Below, one piece after another: positions 16,644 through 24,696 of a DNA stretch of 43,544 nucleotides; within the stretch, counting starts at the first letter, position 1, and each line of letters begins with the position of its first letter. This stretch comes from an uncultured Fibrobacterota bacterium (lineage in GTDB: Bacteria > Fibrobacterota > Fibrobacteria > Fibrobacterales > Fibrobacteraceae): assembly GCA_903876665.1 (NCBI GenBank), contig CAIRAY010000112.1:1-43544 (forward strand). The letters are read 5' to 3'. The notes under the pieces are model-generated. The model was not told the origin of the DNA. It did no database searches and saw only the letters and a list, made by a program, of their open reading frames with translations. Position numbers and translations under genes: made by a program.

Positions 16644-17522
16644 ATGAATTCGCTAATCCAAGAAAATGTCCCCATGCATTCTTACACATCCTTCAAGGTC
16701 GGTGGCCCAGCCCGGTACTTCGCCGAGCCCAGCAGCTTGCTGGAAATCAGGGAAGTGCTACAGTGGTGTGCCCAGGCAAAAGCGCCAATATTTGTCGTAG
16801 GCAAAGGAACCAATCTGGTGGTGGCAGACGAAGGCTATGACGGCCTGATTCTTCACTTGGGTAAGCGCTTTTCAGGGATCCAAATTCAGTACAATACGCT
16901 AATTTGCGATGCCGGATGTCTATTGAATTCTGCGGTGAAGAGTGCCGTGGATGCAGGGCTCGCAGGCATCGAGAACCTCGGTGGAATTCCCGGAACATTG
17001 GGCGGAGGGGCCTTCATCAATGCGGGAGCCTTCGACCAAGAATTGTGCCAGGTGATTTCCAAGGTGACGACTTTGGACGCAGAGGGCAAACTCACCGAAC
17101 GCAATAACGCTGAATGTGACTTTTCTTATCGCCATTCAGGCTTGATGAATTACGCCGAGATTATTGTGCAGGTGGAACTGACCCTACGCCCCGCTGACCC
17201 CGTAATCCTACGGGAACAAATGAACGCCATCCTACTTAAGCGCCGCGACAAACAGCCCTTAGACCTGCCCAATGCGGGCTCCATGTTCAAAAGGCCTCCA
17301 GGCGGATTCGCTGGAGTCTTCATCGAAAAGTCCGGGCTAAAAGGATTCCGGGTCGGGGATGCTGCCGTATCCGAAAAGCATGCCAACTTCGTGGTGAATC
17401 TTGGCCATGCCACCGCGCAACAAATCTGGGAACTGACCAAACAGATCATCGCCAAGGTCCAGGCGGATCACGGCGTGACGCTCGAACGCGAAGTCATCTT
17501 TTTGGGCATGGGAAAGGTGTGA
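16644..17522 (+). CDS. murB: UDP-N-acetylenolpyruvoylglucosamine reductase
   Basis: This 292-residue FAD enzyme reduces enolpyruvyl-UDP-GlcNAc to UDP-MurNAc in peptidoglycan synthesis. Visible motifs are YTSFKVGGPARYF (about 13-25), GIENLGGIPGTLGGGAFINAG (about 107-127, FAD site) and NAGSMFKRP with Ser213 as the expected proton donor. Glu near the C-terminus (LEREVIFLG) completes the site. The start is ATG 16644, which has AGAGG 10 nt upstream and the usual N-terminus; an upstream ATG at 16617 lacks a ribosome site. It stands alone rather than in a cell-wall gene cluster. Confidence 0.93.
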   Translation: MNSLIQENVPMHSYTSFKVGGPARYFAEPSSLLEIREVLQWCAQAKAPIFVVGKGTNLVVADEGYDGLILHLGKRFSGIQIQYNTLICDAGCLLNSAVKSAVDAGLAGIENLGGIPGTLGGGAFINAGAFDQELCQVISKVTTLDAEGKLTERNNAECDFSYRHSGLMNYAEIIVQVELTLRPADPVILREQMNAILLKRRDKQPLDLPNAGSMFKRPPGGFAGVFIEKSGLKGFRVGDAAVSEKHANFVVNLGHATAQQIWELTKQIIAKVQADHGVTLEREVIFLGMGKV

Positions 17523-17686
17523 TTGTTTTTTCACTAAAACAAGGCTGATTTATCCTGATTGACAAGCTTTTTAAGACTCAATGGATTGTCATGATTAAAT
17601 GATTCATGCCCGGCAGGCCATGACAAAAGTCCAGGCATGAATGGTGGCACATCTATTTCGACGAGGTTAGTGAGTATATTTGCCCC
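17523..17686. repeat. Intergenic stretch with a repeat-family fragment
   Basis: A 9-bp inverted repeat, ATTCATGCC (17602-17610) with GGCATGAAT (17634-17642), encloses GGCCATGACAAAA. This resembles the GGGCATGACAAAA word of the left-end repeat. A TATATTTG box closes the stretch (17675-17682). No terminator for murB is clear. Confidence 0.5.
17675..17682 (+). promoter_or_regulatory. Promoter -7 box TATATTTG before the 41-codon frame
   Basis: TATATTTG is followed by CCCC and then ATG at 17687, the same spacing as at pyrE. This supports expression of the small frame as a leaderless message. Confidence 0.5.
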
Positions 17687-17812
17687 ATGCTACCACCCTA
17701 CTCCTCCCGAACATCCAATCAGATAGCCAATTCCTTCCCTAAACCAAAGCCCGCAGTCGAGCCCAAAAAGGGTGAAAAGTTCACCCCACCCAAACCCAAG
17801 AAAAAGGGCTAG
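17687..17812 (+). CDS. Possible 41-residue Pro/Lys-rich protein
   Basis: This frame of 41 codons starts 4 nt after a TATATTTG box and ends with TAG. The first 17 residues are polar (Ser, Asn). The rest is rich in Pro and Lys, with PKPKPAVEPKKG and a PPKPKKKG end. It has no hydrophobic segment and looks disordered and basic, so it might bind nucleic acid or be a remnant. I do not recognise it. The promoter spacing is the main argument that it is real. It lies 74 nt before nuoA. Confidence 0.45.
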   Translation: MLPPYSSRTSNQIANSFPKPKPAVEPKKGEKFTPPKPKKKG

Positions 17813-17873
17813 TTCGTTGACCATTCCATGGCCTCGCATGTGGATGGTCCCCCCATTCCCCACGAATTTTCTC

Positions 17874-17881
17874 TATATTTA
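17874..17881 (+). promoter_or_regulatory. Promoter -7 box TATATTTA of the nuo operon
   Basis: TATATTTA differs from TAnnTTTG only at the last base and lies 5 nt before the nuoA ATG. No ribosome site fits between, so nuoA is probably read from a leaderless message. Confidence 0.45.
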
Positions 17882-17886
17882 CCCTT

Positions 17887-18276
17887 ATGCAGCCTACCAC
17901 CTTTGAAATCGTGTTTCCTCTGACCGTGCTTGCAATGCTCGGAATCGCCGTCCCTGCAGGGATCATGATCGCAAATCAGGCCATCAACCCACAAAAGAAG
18001 GGAACCCGCTCCAAGGGTGAGCCCTACGAATGTGGCCTTGGCCAGACCGCAGGCAACGCGGGCGAGCGCTATTCCATCAAATTCTACCTGGTCGCCATGC
18101 TCTTTTTGGTCTTCGACCTAGAGGTTGCCTTCTTGTATCCCTGGGCCCTGTCCTTCCTCAAGGGTGGCTGGGATCTCTTATGGATCCTGCTGACCTTCCT
18201 GGTGATCCTGGAAGCCGGCTACATGTACTTGTGGAACAAGGGCGCCTTCGACTGGAACGACGCGACCGAAAAGTAA
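17887..18276 (+). CDS. nuoA: NADH:quinone oxidoreductase subunit A
   Basis: This is a 129-residue membrane subunit of complex I, near the quinone channel. It has three membrane segments (about 8-30, 70-92, 97-118) and the conserved loop KGEPYECGL (about 44-52), plus the FDLEVAFLYPWA stretch on the second helix. The length is normal. It is separated from nuoB by 119 nt, unlike the rest of the operon, which is packed with overlaps. Confidence 0.95.
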   Translation: MQPTTFEIVFPLTVLAMLGIAVPAGIMIANQAINPQKKGTRSKGEPYECGLGQTAGNAGERYSIKFYLVAMLFLVFDLEVAFLYPWALSFLKGGWDLLWILLTFLVILEAGYMYLWNKGAFDWNDATEK

Positions 18277-18337
18277 GATATCGATCCGCCTCATCCTCTT
18301 GATTCGCCTCACCTTTTTATCCTTTTTTCGCCCCATG

Positions 18338-18360
18338 GCCCTCCATTGGAGGGCTTGTTT
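18338..18360 (+). terminator. Terminator-like hairpin between nuoA and nuoB
   Basis: GCCCTCC and GGAGGGC (18338-18344, 18348-18354) form a 7-bp GC-rich stem with an ATT loop, followed by TTGTTT. It can stop or weaken transcription from nuoA. A new promoter-like box follows at once. Confidence 0.55.
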
Positions 18361-18362
18361 CC

Positions 18363-18370
18363 TATATTGG
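18363..18370 (+). promoter_or_regulatory. Possible internal promoter box TATATTGG before nuoB
   Basis: This resembles TAnnTTTG and closely matches the CCTAGATTGGG box before gcvP (39105-39114). It lies 25 nt before the nuoB ATG, which has an AAGGG site, so this start would have an ordinary leader. Confidence 0.4.
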
Positions 18371-18395
18371 GCCCGTCATTCAGCAAGGGTCCCCC

Positions 18396-18941
18396 ATGAG
18401 TGCCGAAATCGAAAATTCGCCTGTTCCCCAGCAAGAAGCGGCAACCCTGCCCTTCCTGACTACTTCTCTCGATGCAGTCATTAATTGGGGGCGCTCCAAT
18501 TCGCTGTGGCCCTTCCCTTTTGCGACCGCCTGTTGTGCCATTGAATTCATGAGCCTCATGAGCGCGCGCTACGATTTTGCCCGCTTTGGCACCGAGTTCA
18601 TGCGTTTTACCCCCCGCCAATCCGACCTGCTCATGATTATGGGCACCGTCACCTACAAGCAAGCGCCTATTCTCCGCCGCATCTATGAGCAAATGTCCGC
18701 ACCACGCTGGGTCATTGCCGTGGGTGCCTGCGCGAGTAGTGGCGGTTTCTACGATAGCTATTGCACGGTCCCCGGAATCGACCATATCATTCCCGTGGAT
18801 GTCTTCATTGCCGGTTGCCCTCCCCGTCCCGAAGCCTACATCGAAGCCGCAGTGCAGTTGCAGGAAAAAATCAAAGACGAATCATTCTTGACCGAGCGTC
18901 TCGCCCGCCTGCGGGACCGCGGAGAGGATTTGCCCTCATGA
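18396..18941 (+). CDS. nuoB: NADH:quinone oxidoreductase subunit B
   Basis: This 181-residue subunit holds cluster N2, the last iron-sulfur cluster before quinone. Its ligands are visible as Cys46-Cys47 (ATACCAIE), Cys112 (GACAS) and Cys141 (GCPPRPE). The first 20 residues are a variable extension. It overlaps nuoC as ATGA. Confidence 0.96.
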   Translation: MSAEIENSPVPQQEAATLPFLTTSLDAVINWGRSNSLWPFPFATACCAIEFMSLMSARYDFARFGTEFMRFTPRQSDLLMIMGTVTYKQAPILRRIYEQMSAPRWVIAVGACASSGGFYDSYCTVPGIDHIIPVDVFIAGCPPRPEAYIEAAVQLQEKIKDESFLTERLARLRDRGEDLPS

Positions 18942-19600
18942 AGACTCTCGGAACCGACTACACCAAAGCCCTGGTGCCCGCTACCGCTGCGGACATTTCC
19001 TGCGCGCAACAGTCCACTTTCGACTGGCTTGCATCCCGTTTCCCTTTGGACCAAGATCCGCTAGCCAAGTTATCGACCTCGGCCATTGTCCGGCGCGAAG
19101 ATCTGCATGAAGTGGTGCAAGCCTTGCGCGACACTCCCGAATTCGCTTACGATATGTTGATCGACATTATCGGGATTGATTACCTTAACTACCCGGGTCA
19201 CCAAGGTCCGCGCTTTGCCGTTACCTACCTGTTCAAGAGCATGCGCTTTGCCGCTCACCGCTTCCAACTCAAGGTACTAGTGGACGAAGAGGACCTTGTG
19301 GTCCCTTCCCTCCATGATTTGTTCCACATTGCCAATTGGGCCGAGCGCGAAGTCTGGGATCTTTTCGGAATCCGTTTCGAAGGCCATCCCAACATGAAGC
19401 GTCTGTTGAACCACTTTGAATTTGTCGGTCATCCATTACGCAAGGATTATCCGGCCCAAAAGCGCCAGTGGCTCTCCACCAACGATCCTCTGCTCGACCA
19501 GCTCGAAGCCCGTTTGCGCGAAAACGGCATGGAGCTGATCGATCCCATTCCTCTGAATACTCCCGCCGTTGAAGATGTCATCAAGGGGTCCCGCCGATGA
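18938..19600 (+). CDS. nuoC: NADH:quinone oxidoreductase subunit C
   Basis: This 220-residue subunit belongs to the peripheral arm, bound to NuoB and NuoD. It has the 30-kDa-subunit signature near residues 130-150 (WAEREVWDLFGIRFEGHP) and RKDYP near residue 168. The start is the ATG that overlaps the nuoB stop; the frame is open further upstream inside nuoB but that extension is not family-like. It overlaps nuoD by 4 nt. It is not fused to NuoD, unlike the E. coli enzyme. Confidence 0.95.
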   Translation: MKTLGTDYTKALVPATAADISCAQQSTFDWLASRFPLDQDPLAKLSTSAIVRREDLHEVVQALRDTPEFAYDMLIDIIGIDYLNYPGHQGPRFAVTYLFKSMRFAAHRFQLKVLVDEEDLVVPSLHDLFHIANWAEREVWDLFGIRFEGHPNMKRLLNHFEFVGHPLRKDYPAQKRQWLSTNDPLLDQLEARLRENGMELIDPIPLNTPAVEDVIKGSRR

Positions 19601-20790
19601 GAGTTCTAGACCGCACTGGCGAAAAGCTGGATCTTCTGACCGTCAATATTGGCCCTTCGCACCCAGCCACCCATGGTAGCTTGCGCATCATTTGCGGACT
19701 CGAAGGAGAAACCATCAAGGCCGCCGTGGCTGAAATTGGTTACCTGCACCGTGGTTTTGAAAAGATGGTGGAACGGGGCACTTACCAACAGGTGATGCCC
19801 TACACCGACCGTCTCAACTACTGTTCCGCCATTCTCAACAACATCGCCTTCTCCAAGGCCGTAGAATCGATGTTCGAAATCCAGATCACCGAGCGCTGCA
19901 AAGTGCTGCGTGTGCTCATGTCGGAATTCACGCGCATTGTGGACCATCTCATCTGCGTGGCGGCGGCCCTTGCCGACCTTGGCGCACAAACTGCGTACTT
20001 CTACTACTTCGTGCCTCGCGAAGATGCCATGATCATCCTGGAAAAGCTGACCGGCGCTCGCCTCACCAACAGCTTCTCCCGCATTGGCGGCCTGTACCGC
20101 GACACCTACGAAGGTTTCGAAACCGACGTGTTGGACTTCCTTAAAAAGACCGAAGAATCTTTGAGCGATGTGTTCAAGCTCGTCGATCGCAACCGCATCT
20201 TCCTGGATCGTACCCAGGGCATTGGTTGCATCACTCCCGAGCTCGCCATCAGCTACGGCTGGACCGGCCCTTGCCTGCGCGCCACCGGAGTGGACCGCGA
20301 CCTCCGCAAAGACCAGCCCTATTTCGATTACCAGACCTATGACTTCGACACCATCGTGGGTACCCGGGGTGACACCTACGACCGCCTCATGGTTCGTTTG
20401 TTCGAAGCCAAAGAGTCTATTTCCATTGTGCGCCAGGCCATCAAGCGTCTCAAGCCCGGTCCCATCAATGTAAGCGACCCACGCGTTTCCCAGCCCCAGC
20501 ACGAATTCGCCTATCATGACATGGAAGCTCTGATTAACCGTTTCAAGCTGGTCTACGAAGGCGTGCGCGTTCCCCAAGGGGAACATTACGACGCCCTCGA
20601 AGCGGCCAATGGCGAACTTGGGTTCTTCATCACTTCCGACGGTACCGGCAATCCTTGGCGCATCAAGGTCCGCCCACCTTGCCTGACCCAGTTTGCCGCA
20701 TTCCACAATCTGGTCGAAGGGGGCATGGTTTCAGACGCCATCGCCTGTCTGTCTAGCATCAACATCATTGCCGGCGAATTGGACCGCTAG
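19597..20790 (+). CDS. nuoD: NADH:quinone oxidoreductase subunit D
   Basis: This 397-residue 49-kDa-type subunit lines the quinone pocket with NuoB. It has NIGPSHPATHG near residue 17 and the GYLHRGFEK motif near residue 49. GDTYDRLMVR lies near 264 and the C-terminal end IAGELDR is the family ending. Length and motifs are normal. The former nickel ligands of the hydrogenase ancestor are absent, as expected. Confidence 0.96.
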   Translation: MRVLDRTGEKLDLLTVNIGPSHPATHGSLRIICGLEGETIKAAVAEIGYLHRGFEKMVERGTYQQVMPYTDRLNYCSAILNNIAFSKAVESMFEIQITERCKVLRVLMSEFTRIVDHLICVAAALADLGAQTAYFYYFVPREDAMIILEKLTGARLTNSFSRIGGLYRDTYEGFETDVLDFLKKTEESLSDVFKLVDRNRIFLDRTQGIGCITPELAISYGWTGPCLRATGVDRDLRKDQPYFDYQTYDFDTIVGTRGDTYDRLMVRLFEAKESISIVRQAIKRLKPGPINVSDPRVSQPQHEFAYHDMEALINRFKLVYEGVRVPQGEHYDALEAANGELGFFITSDGTGNPWRIKVRPPCLTQFAAFHNLVEGGMVSDAIACLSSINIIAGELDR

Positions 20791-20797
20791 GATCACT

Positions 20798-21733
20798 ATG
20801 ACCCACGCCAACCTTCCTCAGCAACCGACCTTCGCAGAAATCGCGCCCCGGCTCGAGACTCCTGCCATGAAGGCCCGGGTCGCAGACCTCATCCGACGCT
20901 ACCCCAGCCCCCAGGCCGCTTTGTTGCAGGTTCTGTGGCTTGCCCAGCACGAGCTCCAATGGTTGCCCCAAGCTGCCATCGAGTGGTCAGCCCACCAGTG
21001 CAAAACCTCCCCCGTACATGCCTATGGCGTGGCGACTTTCTATACCATGTATCAGAAAGCCCCGGTGGGAAAATTTTTGTTGCAGATCTGCCAGAACGTA
21101 ACCTGCCATGCGCTGGGTTCCGAGAATCTGATCGCCCATGCCGAAAAGACTTTGGGGATTCCCGCCGATGGTGCACATGTGTCCGCCGACGGCCTGTTTA
21201 CCTTGCTCCGAGTCGAATGCCTGGGTGCCTGTGGCAATGGCCCGGTCATGCAGGTCAACGATGATTTTGCCACCGACGTGGTGGACGGCGTGGTGACCAT
21301 GCCCAAGAGCATTTCCCTCACCACCGAGCGCTTCGATAAAATCGTGGCCTGGTGCCGCGCCAATAAAGAAAAAGGCCTGGTCCGCGATCCTCTGGGCGGA
21401 ACTTTAGCGGGCGATCTGGGACACCCCGGCGCCGAAGGGGCTTCGGCCCAAAAACAGAATTCCGACTATGCTCCCCCGCCCCCAGCCCTTGCGGTAAAGG
21501 CGATTGCGGGCACCGGAGTAGCCCTCACCTGGAAGGCCGCTCCCGAAATCACCGAGCTGCGCATCGAGCATTCTTCTACAGAAAGTGGCCCATGGGCACC
21601 CCTCGCGACATGCTCCCCCAAAGACAAAGAATTCGCCCATGCAACAGGCATAGCGGGTGACTGCTATCGCATCGTCGCCGTGAGTGGAGCGCGCGTGGCC
21701 AAGCCAAGCCAAATCGCCAAGGCAGGAGTCTAA
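20798..21733 (+). CDS. nuoE: NADH:quinone oxidoreductase subunit E with extra C-terminal FN3-like domain
   Basis: The protein has 311 residues against the usual 160-180. The first 190 residues are a normal 24-kDa subunit with the [2Fe-2S] ligands Cys98, Cys103, Cys141 and Cys145. After a linker with APPPP (225-229), residues about 230-310 resemble a fibronectin type III domain (VALTWKAAPE, GPWAPLAT, DCYRIVAVSG). This tail is in frame and ends 1 nt before nuoF, so it is not a joining error at a gene border. The start is ATG 20798 with an AGGA site. The role of the tail is unknown. Confidence 0.93.
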   Translation: MTHANLPQQPTFAEIAPRLETPAMKARVADLIRRYPSPQAALLQVLWLAQHELQWLPQAAIEWSAHQCKTSPVHAYGVATFYTMYQKAPVGKFLLQICQNVTCHALGSENLIAHAEKTLGIPADGAHVSADGLFTLLRVECLGACGNGPVMQVNDDFATDVVDGVVTMPKSISLTTERFDKIVAWCRANKEKGLVRDPLGGTLAGDLGHPGAEGASAQKQNSDYAPPPPALAVKAIAGTGVALTWKAAPEITELRIEHSSTESGPWAPLATCSPKDKEFAHATGIAGDCYRIVAVSGARVAKPSQIAKAGV

Positions 21734-21734
21734 C

Positions 21735-23045
21735 ATGGCAGACACCTCACCCAAAGTTTGTACCGTAAATTTCGGCAAAGGCGCCCAGGACATTTCAGTC
21801 TACAAGTCCCTCGGGGGCTACTCCAATGTGGGCAAACGCCTGTTCGACCTTTCCCAGTTTGAGCTCATCGACCTGGTCACCCGTTCGGGCCTGCGTGGCC
21901 GTGGCGGCGCCGGATTTCCTACCGGCATGAAGTGGTCCTTCGTTCCCCGGGGTGGCAAACCCGTCTATCTGGTCGTCAATGCAGACGAAGGCGAGCCGGG
22001 TACTTTTAAAGACCATTTTCTCATGCTCGAAGATCCCCATCGCCTCATCGAAGGCATGCTGATCTGTGGCTGGGCTCTCGGGGTAAGAACCGCTTACATT
22101 TATGTGCGTGGCGAATTCCTTTCGGCAGTCGAGTCTTTGAACAAGGCCATCTCCCAAGCCTACGCGGCAGGCCTTCTGGGCGCGAACATCGGCGGCTCGG
22201 GCTACTCTCTCGACATCTATGTGCACCGCGGTGCGGGCGCATACATCTGCGGTGAAGAAACCGCCCTGATCAATTCCTTGGAAGGTTGCAAAGGCCAGCC
22301 ACGCCTTAAGCCCCCCTTCCCAGCGGTGAGCGGAGCCTGGAGCTCCCCAACCTGCGTCAACAATGTCGAAACCATCATGGCTCTGCCCTGGATTTTGGAA
22401 AATGGCCCGGAGGCTTATGCCGCTATCGGTGTCGGCCGTTCCAATGGTACCAAGGTCTTTTCGGTTTCGGGCGATGTCAAACGGCCCGGAGTTTATGAAT
22501 GCGCGCTTGGACTTCCCATCATGGAGATGCTCGAGTCCGAACAGTTTTGCCAAGGTGTGATTGGTGACTTGAAGGGAGTGATTCCAGGTGGTTCCTCCAC
22601 GCCGGTATTGACCACCGCAGAAGCCAGCGACGCCAAATTGGATTACGAATCCCTGGCCGCCAAAGGGACCATGCTCGGATCCGGTGCGATCATTGCATTC
22701 AACAGTTCGCGCAATGTGGTCACCATGTTGCAGAGCCTCACCCGCTTTTACGCGCATGAATCCTGTGGCCAATGTACGCCCTGCCGCGAAGGCACCGGCT
22801 TTGCCAACCGCGTCATGAAGACTGTCGTTGCTGGCAAGGGTCGCGACACCGATCTTCAGCTCCTGCTTGATCTTTGCGAGGGATTCACCCCCACCACCAT
22901 CTGTCCACTTGCGGCAGCCGATGCGGGTCCCATCGAATCCTTCACTAAAAAATTCCGCGCCGACTTTGAAGCGGCCATCGCACGCAATCCCGAGCGGGCG
23001 GAAGAACGTCTCCATCCAAACTTTAGGCCTGGCGCCTTCTGGTAA
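21735..23045 (+). CDS. nuoF: NADH:quinone oxidoreductase subunit F
   Basis: This 436-residue NADH-binding 51-kDa subunit carries FMN and cluster N3. Motifs are GLRGRGGAGFPTGMKW (about 53-68), NADEGEPGTFKDH (about 81-93, FMN) and ESCGQCTPCREG (about 345-356, three of the four N3 ligands). The fourth Cys lies in CPLAAADAG. The start is ATG 21735, just after the nuoE stop. Length is normal. Confidence 0.96.
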   Translation: MADTSPKVCTVNFGKGAQDISVYKSLGGYSNVGKRLFDLSQFELIDLVTRSGLRGRGGAGFPTGMKWSFVPRGGKPVYLVVNADEGEPGTFKDHFLMLEDPHRLIEGMLICGWALGVRTAYIYVRGEFLSAVESLNKAISQAYAAGLLGANIGGSGYSLDIYVHRGAGAYICGEETALINSLEGCKGQPRLKPPFPAVSGAWSSPTCVNNVETIMALPWILENGPEAYAAIGVGRSNGTKVFSVSGDVKRPGVYECALGLPIMEMLESEQFCQGVIGDLKGVIPGGSSTPVLTTAEASDAKLDYESLAAKGTMLGSGAIIAFNSSRNVVTMLQSLTRFYAHESCGQCTPCREGTGFANRVMKTVVAGKGRDTDLQLLLDLCEGFTPTTICPLAAADAGPIESFTKKFRADFEAAIARNPERAEERLHPNFRPGAFW

Positions 23046-23052
23046 TGGCACT

Positions 23053-24696
23053 ATGAGCAATTATTATCACATGCCCAAATTGCCCAGTGCGGACTCCCTC
23101 CGCGTCACCATCAACGTGGATGGCAAAGATGTAGTGGTTCCGGGCGATACCAATCTGATCGAGGCTCTCCGGTCGGTCGGGATCGAAACCCCGCACTTCT
23201 GCTACCACCCCCATTTGCCCCTTTCTGGCAATTGTCGCCAGTGCCTCATCGAAACCGAAGGCCCTCGGGGCATGGGTCTCGCCATCGCGTGCTATACTCC
23301 CGTCCGTGCAGGAATGAAGGTGGCCACGCCGGCCTCCTCTCCCAAGGTCGCCAAGGCCCGCAAGACGGTGATGGAATTTCAGCTCGTCAACCATCCCCTC
23401 GATTGTCCCATCTGCGACAAGGCCGGAGAATGCCTCCTGCAAGAAAATTACATGCAGGCCGGTCAAGGCGAAAGCCATGTGCGCGAGGACATTGGCAAAC
23501 AATACCACGGCGCCCCCGAGCATCGTTTTGAAGACACCAAAGGTCAGGATCGTGGCGGAAAAGACATAGACATAGGCCCACGCATCATTCTGGACGAGGA
23601 GCGTTGCATCCTTTGCGACCGTTGCGTCCGCTTTATGCGCCATGTTGCCGGCGACGAGCAACTCTATATTGCCGCCCGCGGTGACCACGCCTTCATCACC
23701 ACCTTCCCTGGCAAAAAACTCGATCACGCCTATGATTTGAACACTACGGACATTTGCCCAGTGGGTGCACTCACCAGCAAGTCCTTCCGCTTCAAGCACC
23801 GCGTATGGAATCTGCAGCACACCCCGAGCATTGATCCGACAGATGCCCTGGGCGCCAATATTTGGATCGATCATGACGGTGGAACAGTCTATCGTCTCAT
23901 GCCCCGCTGCAATTCCGATGTGAACCGCAGCTGGATCGCAAATTCCACCCGCGCCGCCTTTGAGGCACTTTCCACCAATCGCCTGCTTGACGGTCGTTTG
24001 CAGGGCAAGACCGTTACCCGCTCCGAGGCCCTCCGTCACATGATGGAAAAATTGCAGTCCGCAAAAAAGGTTGCCCTGGTTTCTTCCGGGCACCTGACCC
24101 TCGAAGACAACGCGGCCATGCTCTCTCTCGCTGGTGTACTCGGTCCACGCGCTGAGGTTTTTGGCGGATCCTGGCTTCCCGTAGCCAAGCCCGATGGCAT
24201 TGCCCTCAGCGGAGATCCGGTTCCCAACCGTCGAGGCGTCTCTCTGCTCGGTATTGCGGACAATTTGGATCAATTGGTTTCCCGCGCAGCTGAATTCGAT
24301 GTGGTCCTTCTGGCTGAAACCGATCTTTGGTTCGCCGATTCCAAGCAAGCCAAAGCTCTGGAAGCCATTCCCAACCGTTTGGTCCTTTCCGCCTGGGACA
24401 CCGCATCCGTAAAAGCTGCGACATGTGCTGTCGGCATCAACGCCTGGGCCGAAGTCCGTGGCTGCATGGTAAATATCGCAGGTCGCCTGCAGATGATGCA
24501 GGCCGCCCCGGTTTCCCCAGTCGATGCCCTGGAGCCCGCTTGGCAGACCCTTTCCCACCTTGCAGGCTCGGACTGGAACGAGGTGATCGAGGCCTGGAAA
24601 TTCGCGACCGGTATTTGTAGCCCTCTCGCATCCATAAAATACTCTGCCATCGGGAGTAGTGGTTTGCAACTTCCGCCTTCGGGAGCCCATACATGA
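23053..24696 (+). CDS. nuoG: NADH:quinone oxidoreductase subunit G, short form
   Basis: The protein has 547 residues; the E. coli subunit has about 900. The N-terminal part keeps the N1b ligands (Cys50, Cys61, Cys64, Cys80), the N5 set with His (His114, Cys118, Cys121, Cys127) and N4 (Cys185, Cys188, Cys191, Cys235). The molybdopterin-oxidoreductase-like part after residue 240 is shortened to about 300 residues, and I see no N7 cysteine set. Electron transfer from NuoF to NuoI should be possible. The ATG at 23053 is 7 nt after nuoF, and the stop overlaps nuoH. Confidence 0.92.
   Translation: MSNYYHMPKLPSADSLRVTINVDGKDVVVPGDTNLIEALRSVGIETPHFCYHPHLPLSGNCRQCLIETEGPRGMGLAIACYTPVRAGMKVATPASSPKVAKARKTVMEFQLVNHPLDCPICDKAGECLLQENYMQAGQGESHVREDIGKQYHGAPEHRFEDTKGQDRGGKDIDIGPRIILDEERCILCDRCVRFMRHVAGDEQLYIAARGDHAFITTFPGKKLDHAYDLNTTDICPVGALTSKSFRFKHRVWNLQHTPSIDPTDALGANIWIDHDGGTVYRLMPRCNSDVNRSWIANSTRAAFEALSTNRLLDGRLQGKTVTRSEALRHMMEKLQSAKKVALVSSGHLTLEDNAAMLSLAGVLGPRAEVFGGSWLPVAKPDGIALSGDPVPNRRGVSLLGIADNLDQLVSRAAEFDVVLLAETDLWFADSKQAKALEAIPNRLVLSAWDTASVKAATCAVGINAWAEVRGCMVNIAGRLQMMQAAPVSPVDALEPAWQTLSHLAGSDWNEVIEAWKFATGICSPLASIKYSAIGSSGLQLPPSGAHT

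Noticed and set aside
23023..24690. Long antisense reading frame (555 codons) opposite nuoG
   Set aside because: It mirrors a well-supported gene in the same codon register bias; no family motif or start signal. The same applies to the long antisense frames over nuoF (21795-23060), nuoD (19606-20706), fusA (12199-13362) and gcvP (39202-40602).
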